Below, piece by piece: positions 11,665 to 46,571 of a DNA stretch of 64,000 nt. The first letter of the stretch is position 1; the number at the start of each line of letters is the position of its first letter. Position numbers and translations under genes: made by a program. The DNA comes from Metridium senile (taxonomy: Eukaryota; Cnidaria; Anthozoa; Actiniaria; Metridiidae): positions 3,151,001 to 3,215,000 of the forward strand of contig OX459110.1 in NCBI GenBank assembly GCA_949775045.1. Reading direction: 5' to 3'. The notes under the pieces were generated by a model. It saw only the letters and a program-made list of their open reading frames with translations, ran no database searches and was not told the origin of the DNA.

Positions 11665-11686
11665 GCGCGCGCGCGCGCGCGCGCGT
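11665..11686. repeat. (CG)n dinucleotide run
   Basis: About 11 alternating CG steps in otherwise AT-rich DNA. Alternating purine-pyrimidine of this length can form Z-DNA. Confidence 0.9.
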
Positions 11687-13881
11687 TGGGAAAAGTTTCG
11701 CGCCATATTTCCAGCGGAAGTGAGATTGAATCGTAATGATATTTATTTTAGAATATAATAATTTTCGCACGGATATGTTAAGTGAAACTGGTCATTACAA
11801 TATGAAAGAGTCCAAAAGCAGCTGGATTACAAAGCATAACACTGGCAAATAAAAAATCAAATGTTGAATTAATTTGTCTTAAATTCGAATTGCCGCTAGT
11901 AGATTTCTCATGAAATTCAATGCCATTAACACATTTTCAGATTCACGTACAGCAATTAATGAAGCATCACTAAGCGAAAAAAAACCAACCCTGTTCATTT
12001 TTTTGTCATTTTTCGCTTGAAATTTGTCGAAGTTGGTTTGTAGCCATATTATGTAATGTTGATGAATAAAATGTTAAAAGACCATGTATTCCTCTTGTTT
12101 TCGACACGATTAATAATGAATAAATCGAAACAAATCATATTTTTTTCGTTACGATAGAGCTGACGTTTTCAAGCCGAACTGGCTTTTTGTGAATACAAAT
12201 TAATACTCTCAATAAATGTAGAAAATATGCATTTGTTTTTACACAATTGCTTTAAGTTGCTCTTGTATCTATATAAAACTGCTTTTACTGAGCTAAATTG
12301 AACAGAATCATTGTTTGCATATGTAGTAATCCCCATTGTTAAGTTTGTTCCAGAATTAAACTTTAAATGAATAAAACAAGCATATAATATTTCAACAACA
12401 GCAAGAATAAAATAATAATTTCGTTAAGTTAAATACATACGGCTGATCTCGCGAATAAAGTTTCCGAATGCTATAAGAAGAGTAGTCATTTTCACTGGAC
12501 ATTTATCCGTCACAATGCCGAAGGATTTTCCATACTAATCCTGGTTTTGTATAGAGGATAATCCCTTGTCCCTCTACCGCAAGACAACTCCAAAATCAAT
12601 CTCGCAAATATACTATTTGCACAAGAGAGCGACAGAAGTAAATCATGAACAAAAACGAATAAATTAACTTGTTTGACAAACCGGACAGACGACGTTTTAA
12701 CTGGCATAACTTCTATACAAGATGAAATTTGATTGGCTTACATGAGAGATTAAAGTGGTGTTTTACAAGTGGAAGAGTTAGTTCTAAAGGACTTTGCTCC
12801 TTATCTCAGATGTTCAATTGACTACAACAACTGATAATATATTAAATCTTTAGATAGTAAGATCATAAAAAGATCATAAAAAGATCATAAAAAGTATGAA
12901 GCGCAGTTCATGTATACTTAAAATTTGATTCTACAGTGGCTATTAAATTTTCTTTATCATCATAATTTTCTAAACCGCAAAACAGTCCCTACTTAGTACT
13001 TTTACGCGAATCTAAAATACGTTCTACGAGGAAACGAGTGAGTGGCCGTGAGAGAATGAGGATAGACGACGTCCCTGCGCGCCCGCGTCAATCGTTTCCA
13101 TGGAGTTTTCGCATCATGGTAGACTGATTGTTTCTAATTCAAAAAAATTAATAAAAAGGTACACGACTTCAATCCGTGAACCCACTACTAACCGTTTTAT
13201 GACGTAGTATAAGTTAATTCAGTAAACTATATATCTTAGCTTGTTATTGTCGAACGACACGGGTAAAAAACGCACTGCGCAAGCTTTACCGGTGTTTGAT
13301 AAATCTTTAAAGTTAAGAAAGTTCGTGGAAAGTTAGTGCTTATATTTTCCTAACACATGGCAGTATCCCTTGTTCCCTAAAAATAAATGCCCGTGCTCCC
13401 TTGATCCCTAAAACCCCTTGGAGGGATTCAGTTGTTTTCTTTCCCTGTTCAAATAATACGAGAGAAAACTCGCATATCTTCAGTTAGTCTTTTGTTCAAA
13501 AGAAAAATCGGAACATGCACAGACGGCGAGAGCCAGCGAGAGCCAGCTGTAGGCAGGTAAAACTATAAAATCTAATTTCGTGAGGACGCCAACATTGCAA
13601 ACACAGCTACGTACCATCAAATTAAAATGACTATATCACTAAAACCTAATGTGAAAAAAACAAACAATTAAAATGGCGACAAAATATAATTAAGTTTTCG
13701 TAATACGTATAATAATTGTCGAGAATAAACTCAACCTATATTCATGTCCAAAAACCGAAACGCAGGCAACATTACTGTTCAATTGTCGAGAGAAAATGTA
13801 ATTTTACTGTCATTATATGTTGGGTGTTAATTTGATATTTTTGTGTTGATCGTAATTAAGATTTGAGATGACAAAATGACA
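11687..13881. other. Long stretch without a recognised gene
   Basis: Both strands were read; only short open frames without homology were found. A triple AAAAAGATCAT direct repeat lies near 12,865-12,893. No promoter or RNA gene is evident. Confidence 0.5.
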
Positions 13882-14127
13882 TAAGGGGTGGACCATTTAA
13901 CTTTTGAGGGGGTGGGGGGGTGGATGATTTTGAAAAAACATTTCCTGCACGGCCCGAAGGGCCGAAAAAAAAAATCCTGCAAGCCAAAATTTCCACTGAA
14001 TGCCACTGAAATCTTTGCTTTTCTATAAAATAAATTGCGTGCACATGCCAGCGGGCTAAAAAAAATTTCCTGCACGGATAAAATCATCCACCCCCCCCCC
14101 CCCTCAAAAGTCAAATGGTCCACCCCT
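13882..14127. mobile_element. MITE with GGGGTGGACCATTT ends
   Basis: Terminal inverted repeats AGGGGTGGACCATTTAACTT and, inverted, AGGGGTGGACCATTTGACTT, each followed by a G or C run of 8 to 13. Internal second inverted motif TTTCCTGCACGG. No transposase. Confidence 0.85.
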
Positions 14128-14374
14128 AACAAAATGAAAACAAATTGAATTTTCTCGAAAGTGGCACATCTTTTTAATTTTGGGTCGAATTTCGAACTTT
14201 AATAAGGTGTTTTAGATGCATCGGTAAATAATAAGTCAAAGACCACAAGCAATAAATAAATGAATGGATAGAATCATGGATGAATAGATGTATATTTGAA
14301 TTAATTAAATAAATATATAAAAAGATGAATGGTTAGAATATTGGATCGATGCATAGATAGATATGGATCGATGC

Positions 14375-14375
14375 A

Positions 14376-14438
<63 letters not shown>

Positions 14439-14472
14439 ATATATAAATAAATAAATAAATAAATAAATAAAA
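14375..14472. repeat. (AAAT)n microsatellite
   Basis: About 24 tetranucleotide units with one ATAT interruption. Confidence 0.95.
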
Positions 14473-14654
14473 TAAACAAAGATAAATGGTTAAAATTTTG
14501 GATGGAAACATAAATACATATACGTCTGGATAAATAAACTGATAAAATTGTCGATAGACGGATAAATATATATAGATTTGGATATGAGTAAATAAATTGA
14601 TGAGTGGTTAGTTCTACTTTTCCCAGCAGAATTCAGAAACTCGCAAAAAAATTA

Positions 14655-14790
14655 GAAAAACGCGCGTGCTGTGTGCAGTTTTAAGAGGTTGTCAAAACAC
14701 GAGAAAAGTGTTAAAGAAGCACGATGCGAAGCAAATTGGTCAACATGCAAACGCGCGTTCTGTGTGCTCTTATAAAGCACGCACCCAAAC
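14655..14790. mobile_element. Hairpin element with GCGCGTGCTGTGTGC ends
   Basis: Inverted motifs CGCGCGTGCTGTGTGCAGTT and, on the other side, CGCGCGTTCTGTGTGCTCTT with AAAGCACG. Related arms flank the Tc1-like MITE at 19.74-20.22 kb. Confidence 0.5.
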
Positions 14791-14813
14791 CAATCAAAAT
14801 GTGTGATTTCTAA

Positions 14814-14953
14814 AAGCTTGTTTACACTAGCAATTTTGTATCGCGATTTCATAGTATTCTCGCAATCTGATTGGCTGGCTGTGTGAAAGAGCCAATCAGA
14901 TTACGAGAATACTCTGAAGTCGCGCGACAAAATCGTCAGTGTAAACAGGGCTT
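14814..14953. mobile_element. Short MITE (140 bp)
   Basis: Inverted ends AGCTTGTTTACACTAGCAAT and AGCCCTGTTTACACTGACGA. Inner arms contain AGTATTCTCGCAATCTGATT and its inverted match. Confidence 0.8.
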
Positions 14954-15077
14954 AATAGTTATTTTACAACACATTTTCAAGCATTGCAAGGCAAGTTGCT
15001 GATAAAATTGAACGTTAAAATTGCAGCGCGTTACACTGGTGCACTTCGAGGTCAAGAATAATTACAAAAAAATATAT

Positions 15078-15235
15078 GGAAACTAGCGAGTAAACTAGTA
15101 TAGGCTGCGTCGATGTTTGATATAAACGATAGGTAATAGAATGAAATTTGTAACACCGTAAGGCTAAAGCTCGAAACGTCAGTCAAGTTAGGTTAACATT
15201 TTTTACGTTGTTACAAACTTCATTATAGTTTATCG
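15078..15235. repeat. Repeat R1, partial copy
   Basis: Has GGAAACTAGCGAGTAAACTA and a shortened ribozyme-like segment (AAGGCTAAAGCTCGAAACGT) that lacks the CUGANGA half. Confidence 0.7.
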
Positions 15236-15460
15236 TTTACAAAAATAAACAGATAATTAAACAAGCGTTGTCACTTTTCAAATACAGCTATAATACATAG
15301 GTTTTATACAGAAAAAACAAACGACATAAAATTGAAATAGAACTGAAAAAATTGAGGGTTTTGTTGTTATCGTCTGATACTGTTGTCGTGCTAGTGTCGC
15401 AGTCACCATATTGGTCATTATATCTTCTGCTATTGTTGTTTTTGCCACGCTATCGCCAAT

Positions 15461-16143
15461 ACTCCAGTTTCATGTTATCTAGCACCGCTATACTATTAGG
15501 CCTTTTATAATTAAGACATGTGTCCTATGTACCAAAATGTCCCACTTATTTCAGGGTATTGTTATTCATAAAACGCAATAATGGCAAAGAACAATGTTAT
15601 GTCAAGTATTGTTTGGTAGGTGTTTTATGGAATGCAATCATTAGTTTGCTTTCTTTTATTTGAATCATATCTGACAAATACAAACTAAACAAACTAAATA
15701 TTTTTCTACCGGTTTAGAGTTGTTTTCATTCGCCCGTAAAAACGTAAAAGGATAGCTGGCGTCTTTAATTCCGCTATTTAACAACGACAAAAATAACAAT
15801 GCATTTTTATGCTAATATCCATGCTGCTTTCACTGCTCATTATCTTTATCCACGTGCCTTGGTAAGTAGGGCGTCCTCGTACATAGGACATATGTCTTAT
15901 TTATAAAAGGCCTATTTGACAAAAGGTGCATTTGTACAGGCTAAGCCTCGATTTGTTGTAAAAAATATTCACAAATTCCAAACAAAGCACGGGAAAATGC
16001 TATCTCTTAACAAAAGAAATCATATTTGAATTTTCGCTGAGCCTATATAGGCCTATCTGTTGAATTTTCGCTGAGCCTATCTGTACAAAAATACGCCTTT
16101 TGTACAAACAGTACATCGGTGCTAGATAATACGAAACTGGAGT
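15461..16143. mobile_element. Inverted-repeat element with nested insertion
   Basis: Ends ACTCCAGTTTCATGTTATCT and, inverted, ACTCCAGTTTCGTATTATCT. Inside is a second inverted-repeat element (15,498-15,913). A relative of the outer element lies at 31,289-31,636, in KAT6 intron 5. Confidence 0.75.
15498..15913. mobile_element. Nested element with AGGCCTTTTATAA ends
   Basis: Inverted ends AGGCCTTTTATAATTAAGAC and AGGCCTTTTATAAATAAGAC, followed on both sides by an ATGT(G/A)TCCTATGTAC block. Splits the outer element. Confidence 0.75.
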
Positions 16144-16235
16144 ATTTATATTGTTGTTGATGTTGATGTTGATAGGTTTAGAAAATAAATAATAAAACAG
16201 GATCAGTTGCTTTAAGCTTCAAACGATAATAAAAA

Positions 16236-40867
<24,632 letters not shown>

Positions 40868-41334
40868 GGTTACTGAAAAAAACAAAAAATGATCTAAATA
40901 CTGTAACTAAAAACCAGGTGATGTAGTGCGCACACTGATGGTTAGTATAAGCAAATCAGAAGCATTTCTGTCGCATTGCAAACAGTTCCAAGATGGCGTC
41001 GTTCAAGAGAGTTGTTTAGAACTCGTGCAAACCCTTCATAAAAACATGCTTAAAATAACTTTATATTAAAACATTATATGTTACTTGGACAATAAAAGTT
41101 CACTGCTGCTCTATCAGGGATAAAAAAGAATAAAAACAAAAATCAAATGCCTAAGTAACAGCAATTGTTTTTGTCTTGAGGCGCCATTTTGGAACTATTT
41201 GTTTTGACAAACCATTCTTTTGCACGCTTCGAAGCAATATCACATGGTAAACACCAAGCAACATGCTGCTGACAGGTCCTTTGTGTCCAATTGTATTTTT
41301 GCTCACATTAAGCAAATAGATCCACTCAAAGTTC
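40868..41334. other. Stretch upstream of KAT6 coding start
   Basis: No coding signal. If KAT6 has a 5'-UTR intron, this is part of it. Confidence 0.4.
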
Positions 41335-41734
41335 AGTTCAGTGACCATGAATAATAGTTCCAAGTTGAGGTTCGAGTTGCCACATCCTCGGGAACCCAGG
41401 GGTAATCTTCTATCGCTCGTTTCTCGCACCCAGAAAAAATACCCCAGGGAACGTAGTCTGTTGGAGCTTGTTCCAAACGTCGAAATTCAAACTTATTTAA
41501 CGACTTCCTTTGAATGGTTATTTTGATTTTCATTGGTCGACCTCAGCGGGTCGACCAATCAGGAAAGAGCTGAATTTTGACTTCCGCAACAAGCTCCAAC
41601 AGACTACGTTCCCAGGAGTATTTTTTCTGGGAGCGAGAAACCAGTGACAGAAGATTCCCGAGGATTGCGTTGCCATGCAGATTTGCGAAGCAACTCGAAC
41701 CTCGACTTGGAACTATCATTCATGGTCACTGAAC
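41335..41734. mobile_element. Inverted-repeat element with family W nested inside
   Basis: Outer arms GTTCAGTGACCATGAATAAT and GTTCAGTGACCATGAATGAT, continuing through GGTTCGAGTTGC. The centre is a copy of family W (41,383-41,666). Confidence 0.8.
41383..41666. mobile_element. Palindromic element family W, copy 2
   Basis: CATCCTCGGGAACCCAGGGG left; the right side is shortened but keeps AGACTACGTTCCCAGGAGTA. Same family as 30,246. Confidence 0.82.
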
Positions 41735-42049
41735 AAAGAACTGTGAAAAGGACAATTGTAAGTAACCAAAATAATGATACTCTGGTTGTGATGGCTACTG
41801 GTATGTAAAGTAAAGTAAAGAATAGTATTTTACACGGGAAGTCCCTTCAGCCGAAGCTGCATGATCTTCCAGAGAGCCAATGGTGCACTCATTTTACTTC
41901 CCTCTCTCCATCAGTGCTCCATTTTACGGTATTTAAAGCTACTTAAAGCTACACGGAAAAAAGTGAAGTTGAAACAAGGATGCAAGGTCGCTGGGAATCG
42001 AACTACAATGTAGGGACCTCTTGCTCATATGAATAGTGCTTATTGGTAA

Positions 42050-42306
42050 TGATGATAAGTACAATGATATAATGATGGTTGAATTAATGATGATGATGGT
42101 CTCCTTGATTAGTAGGGCACTGGTGTCGGGTTATAAGTTATGAGACGTCAATATAGTTTATTATTATTATTTCTAAGGTAATATAATGACGATGGTAATA
42201 ATGATAAAATTATAATAATAATGATGATGGCTATGTTACAATGGGGACGACATGCAATGATATTGATGATGATGGTATCAATCATTATTAATAATGATGT
42301 TAATAC

Positions 42307-42362
<56 letters not shown>

Positions 42363-42470
42363 GTGGTGGTAATATTAATGACAAAATGATAATAATGATG
42401 AAAACGTATATAAATTAAGGAAGCCAAAAATTATAATTATGGTGGTTATATTATTATTATTATTTTCAAA
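42050..42470. repeat. ATG/ATT trinucleotide-rich region with pure (GAT)n core
   Basis: A near-pure GAT run at 42,308-42,361 within degenerate ATG and ATT repeats. Confidence 0.9.
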
Positions 42471-42845
42471 CAGAAATTCAGCTCTATTTTACAAGGTGAT
42501 CTTGTTTTACAAATAAGCTGAGCTAAACACAAGTTTAAAATATTAAAGATGTAGAAACGTTTAGCAGACTTAAAGAGACGAACGACTATATTAAATAGTT
42601 TAGTTTAATTAACTCTAGGTTAATTACAACGATTCAAAATGTGTCTCAATTTAGAAAACATGTGTTTCTTCATTCAAAACAAAACACAATCAGACCACAC
42701 AATGGAATCCTCTCTTAAACTACAGTTAACTAAATAATTAAAACACAATTCAGGATAGTTCTACTTTTAGACTCTTTCAAATTAGATTTTGCATGGCTTC
42801 GTCATAATTTGACAATGTTGAAGATTGAAGTTGCGCTCTGACATT

Positions 42846-42858
42846 CGCCGCCATTTTG
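42846..42858 (-). promoter_or_regulatory. YY1-like motif, possible KAT6 promoter zone
   Basis: CAAAATGGCGGCG on the minus strand fits AANATGGCGGC, a motif often found just downstream of animal transcription starts. It lies 2 kb upstream of the KAT6 start codon. No first exon is proven. Confidence 0.25.
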
Positions 42859-43785
42859 CCAACAGAACAGCGACTCTTACTGACATTTCTCGTCAAAACA
42901 CAATGAAATGCTCAGAAAACTTACCTTTATATTCGCAGAAACAAACTTTAAATCCTCGCCATAGGTTAAAGTACTAAAAATACTAGATTTACGGTTGATT
43001 TAACGGTGAAAATTGCACAAAAAAGATGAAAACTTTTCGTCAATATCCAGTTGATACTAAACAAGTTAGCGTTGATAGGTTATGGGAAAATAGTATTTGA
43101 TCAAATAGATCATAATGCGACAGCATACAGAACATAAAACTTTACTTTCCAAAATACACTTTTATTAAGTGAAATAACTCAAAACCATTTTAATATTAAT
43201 TCTGATAGTTTTGTGCTGATTTTATGTGATTTATTCATATCTAATTTTTTTTTTTGTTAAATTGTAGTGGTATGTTATTTAGATGATGGATTATTTTCTC
43301 TCAACATGTATAACTGACGCCATCTTGTTTTGATAGACGAATGTGATTGGTTAGTCAATGTTCGACACAGGGATACCAATACGAACCGCTGACATGAAAA
43401 AAAGAAATCGATGGGAAAAAAATAATTTTTCATTTAAGCATTAGAAAATATTACTGGAATGAAACTATTACGAGAATGACGGAGGGAGTGAGCTGATCAT
43501 GAACCTTTGTCAAAAAAAACTTTGATAAATATCACGTTGAAGATGAAACATTTTATTTTTATTATTTTAAAATGTACTCACTTATCTAGAATCTGATAGT
43601 AAAAGAGGCTGCATAATATTTTCAAGAGTATAAAGCTACTATACTACAGATATTTAGTGAAAAAAAAATTCGCACACTATTGAAACACACAAGATTTCGA
43701 AAATGTCGAAAATTTTCGCCATTGAAAAATTCTTAGATTGTATTTCTATAGCGAATATGGATGGCTATATACTATAAGGTATGGT
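42859..43785. other. Intergenic stretch, no gene seen
   Basis: No open frame with homology. Another GACGCCATCTTG motif at 43,317 is the only notable site. Confidence 0.4.
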
Positions 43786-44009
43786 CGTACCTATTATCGC
43801 GCACATCCTATTATCGTGCTTTTCGTAAAAAATAATATATATCTTCTAAAAAACTTCTTCAAAATTAATTAAAACAATTATAGCTGCCTATTCTGTTGCA
43901 AATAACGTTTTTGGTCCACTTTTTTCAATAAACTTTTACCCAGAATGGAAGATAAATATTATTTTTTACGAAAAGCACGATAATAGGATGTGCGCGATAA
44001 TAGGTACGA
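43786..44009. mobile_element. MITE with CGTACCTATTATCGCGCACA ends
   Basis: Perfect inverted arms of about 50 bp (CGTACCTATTATCGCGCACA, TCCTATTATCGTGCTTTTCG). 224 bp, no coding. Confidence 0.88.
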
Positions 44010-44375
44010 GTATTTTATATACTTTATACGGGCGCACGAATGACAAGTTTGTTTAATAATAAGAAACCTTGAAATGGTGCGGGGACACCATTCACGATAT
44101 GATTAAGACAAAAGAAACATCAAACAAGATATTGTTAGTGTTCGTAGTTGCGACTCCATTGGCCACTTTTTTCAACATCATGGTGGAAAATGAATCGGTC
44201 TGTTTGTCATAACAAAAATACCATAAACATTTAGCGCCTTGAATTGGTACTCTATGACAAGGTAGTTCGTCTGTGTTTTTACCTTCAGGAAGAAACAATT
44301 GAGAAGAAAAAAAGGTAACAAAATGTACAATGTACAAAAAAAACTAAAACTACATTTACATGAAGTGAATGGGAG

Positions 44376-44528
44376 GGAAACTAGCGAGTAATATAAACTA
44401 GTATAGGCTGCGTTGGTGTTTGATATAAACGATAGGTAATAGAATGAAATTTGCATGTAACACCGTAAAAAAATGTTGACTTTACTTTACTGACGTTTCG
44501 AGATTTAGCCCTTCGTCGGAGTAAAAAA
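44376..44528. repeat. Repeat R1 copy
   Basis: GGAAACTAGCGAGTAATATA through GTAACACCGTAAAAAAATG to a hammerhead-like core on the minus strand. Confidence 0.8.
44484..44528 (-). ncRNA. Hammerhead-like ribozyme core, best-preserved R1 copy
   Basis: Minus strand reads UUUACU, C CGACGA, AGGGCUAAAUCUC, GAAAC, GUC, AGUAAAG. Stem I is UUUACU with AGUAAA; stem II is GGGCU or GGG with the UCUC side; the GAAAC box and GUC cleavage triplet are intact. Stem III is only the palindrome ACGU, which could pair between two molecules. One departure from the core: CCGACGA instead of CUGACGA. Confidence 0.45.
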
Positions 44529-44950
44529 AGAGTCATGTGTAAAATGTCATGTAGTCAGTTCAAATTCGCTGTAGTTATCATTAGACTTGAATGACGAAAT
44601 TGTCGTCCGCTGCGTAATTTTCGTCTGAATAAATTAGCGCTATTGATAGTTCCTCGCATTATAAATAATTGTGTACCAAATTTATATTTAGTCCAGCTGG
44701 GCAAAGATCAATCTCCACAGATTTGTGTGAGTAAATTACGCACAATTTGCAATCTTTTAGCTAGACGGAATATATATTCGTCGAACAAGATATAAATACG
44801 ACTACTGATTTCAAATGTTTTAAAGTAAGTTTGAACGGCGTGGAGAGAAGGCTTAAAATTAAGTTCTTAAATTAAGTTTAACCAATCCTTGCGCGGTCAA
44901 AAAACCATTTCGAGCCTCCTTAAAGGCCACTGAAGTAGCTTTTTATGAGT

Positions 44951-45139
44951 TAAGGTCCGAGCAAACGCACGCAACATTGTTGGCCAACAGTGTTGCGATA
45001 CGAATTGTTGAACACGAGAACAAAAGAAATGTTGGATGAGTTTCATCAAACATCATACAACAGGGTGTATAAACGGGCCCGACATGTTGGAGCAACCATG
45101 TTGGTCCAACAATGCTGCGTGCGTTTGCACGGGCCTTTA
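44951..45139. mobile_element. MITE with TAAGGTCCGAGCAAACGCAC ends
   Basis: Inverted ends TAAGGTCCGAGCAAACGCAC and TAAAGGCCCGTGCAAACGCA; both arms continue with ACATTGTTGG or GCATTGTTGG. 189 bp. Confidence 0.82.
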
Positions 45140-45656
45140 TGTTTCCAAAAGTGACATTTAATTTAGTGTCAGTAAATCTGTCATTTTGTTAGGGTTCGCG
45201 ATCGCCTTCGGATTATTAAACCACCGGTGAAACCAGTGGTAATAAAGGACACTTACCGCCGTTACATTTTTTAACCCACATCCCATGCATGAGCGAATAG
45301 ATTACACTGATAAAATTTATCATAAACATTGTATGTATTTGAACTCATGCACTGCTTGATTTTTAGAGGTTTTGAAGCAGTAGGAGGTTCAGAAAATAAT
45401 AACTTAACTGAAAAGTTAAGTCTTCAAGTAATGTTGTTGGTTTCTGGCTCAATGAAGATAATAGCACTTCGTATCTAAACAGTAAAAATATTTCAAATGT
45501 TTTAAAGTAAATTTGCATGGCATGGACATAAGTCTTTTAAAAAAGTTCTGGAATTCTCAATTTTGCAGCTCTTTCTATGACTTTTGGAGGTAATTAGTAG
45601 TACAAAAGTTATTGTTGTAGCACGTGTGTTGTAGATATATAACAAACTAGTAACAT
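45140..45656. other. Intergenic stretch, no gene seen
   Basis: No coding signal or strong repeat. Confidence 0.4.
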
Positions 45657-45699
45657 TTTTTACTCCGAGGAAGGGCTAAAGCTCGAAACGTCAGTAAAG
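45657..45699 (+). ncRNA. Hammerhead-like ribozyme core in R1
   Basis: UUUACU, CCGAGGA, stem II (GGGCU AA AGCUC), GAAAC, GUC, AGUAAAG. Core substitution CCGAGGA; stem I and stem II pair well. Confidence 0.4.
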
Positions 45700-45804
45700 T
45701 TAAGTCAACATTTTTACGGTGTTACAAATTTCATTCTATTACCTAGCTATCGTTTATATCAAACACCGAGGCAGCCTATACTAGTTTACTCGCTATAGTT
45801 TCCA
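45657..45804. repeat. Repeat R1 copy, reverse orientation
   Basis: Hammerhead-like core, then ACGGTGTTACAAATTTCATT, ATCAAACACCGAGGCAGCCT and ACTAGTTTACTCGCTA. Confidence 0.8.
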
Positions 45805-45922
45805 TTTAAATCTTTCATAAAAAATTGACACGAAAAGACAAAAAGTTTAACATTATCAAACAAATTTTGTGGACGATTTTCAGGTCTTGGGATGCACTTT
45901 TCAGTATTCAGTATTCACAAAC

Positions 45923-46222
45923 TACACTTGTTACAAATAGACGGAGTGATGGTGAATAGCGAACGGCGATTAATTGCACGACTGAAAGGAATTGTGCCGG
46001 TTACGAATACAACATATCCAAGTGTTTTTCTGGATTGCTTAGCTCAGTTTCATTAATTTTAAGCTCCTCTTTATTATGTGGGGCTGGCGTTGTGCAGTGA
46101 ATTCGTTTACTGTCACCAAAGATACACAAATAATCTATATTTAATACCCACAGTTCCGTTCGGTCGTGCAGTCGCCGTGCGTTCACCGTTCACTTCGTCA
46201 ACCATTTTTGAAATAAATGTAC
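45923..46222. mobile_element. Diverged relative of the 4.2 kb MITE
   Basis: GAACGGCGATTAATTGCACG and, inverted, GAACGCACGGCGACTGCACG arms with matching CGAC-GAAAGGAA(T/C)-type inner parts. Outer ends are weak. Confidence 0.5.
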
Positions 46223-46494
46223 ACCTAATTGCAACATTGTCATATAAAAAAGAAAATTACAACATAGGAATTGATTAAAAGACAACAGCAGATTACTCAA
46301 GCTGACAGAACCTCCCCGTTTTTTTTAATTAATTCCTATTTTGTAATTTTCCTTTTTTATATGTTAATAACGGCATTTTTGAGATAGCTGTGATTATGAA
46401 AAAATTATAGGTATCAGAATATAACGAGTGTAATATAATGGAAATTAACATAAAAAGAAATTCAAACAATATTGCCTACCTTCTTATGTTCTAG

Positions 46495-46507
46495 GTAGAG
46501 ATATGTA
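46495..46507 (+). promoter_or_regulatory. 5' leader of lyase gene 1 after a splice acceptor
   Basis: TTCTTATGTTCTAG ends at 46494, so the exon with the start codon has only 13 nt of leader. Upstream first exon not identified. Confidence 0.5.
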
Positions 46508-46571
46508 ATGGAGTTACTATTTTGCTTCGTTGTTGTGATCGGTATCTTGGGGGTCACACATGCAGGGCCAG
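46508..46571 (+). CDS. Lyase 1 exon 1 (signal peptide)
   Basis: Encodes the signal peptide and AGP; ends phase 1 at a GTAAGT donor. The same layout (AGP, phase-1 intron, EYDFE) is found in lyase 2. Confidence 0.85.
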
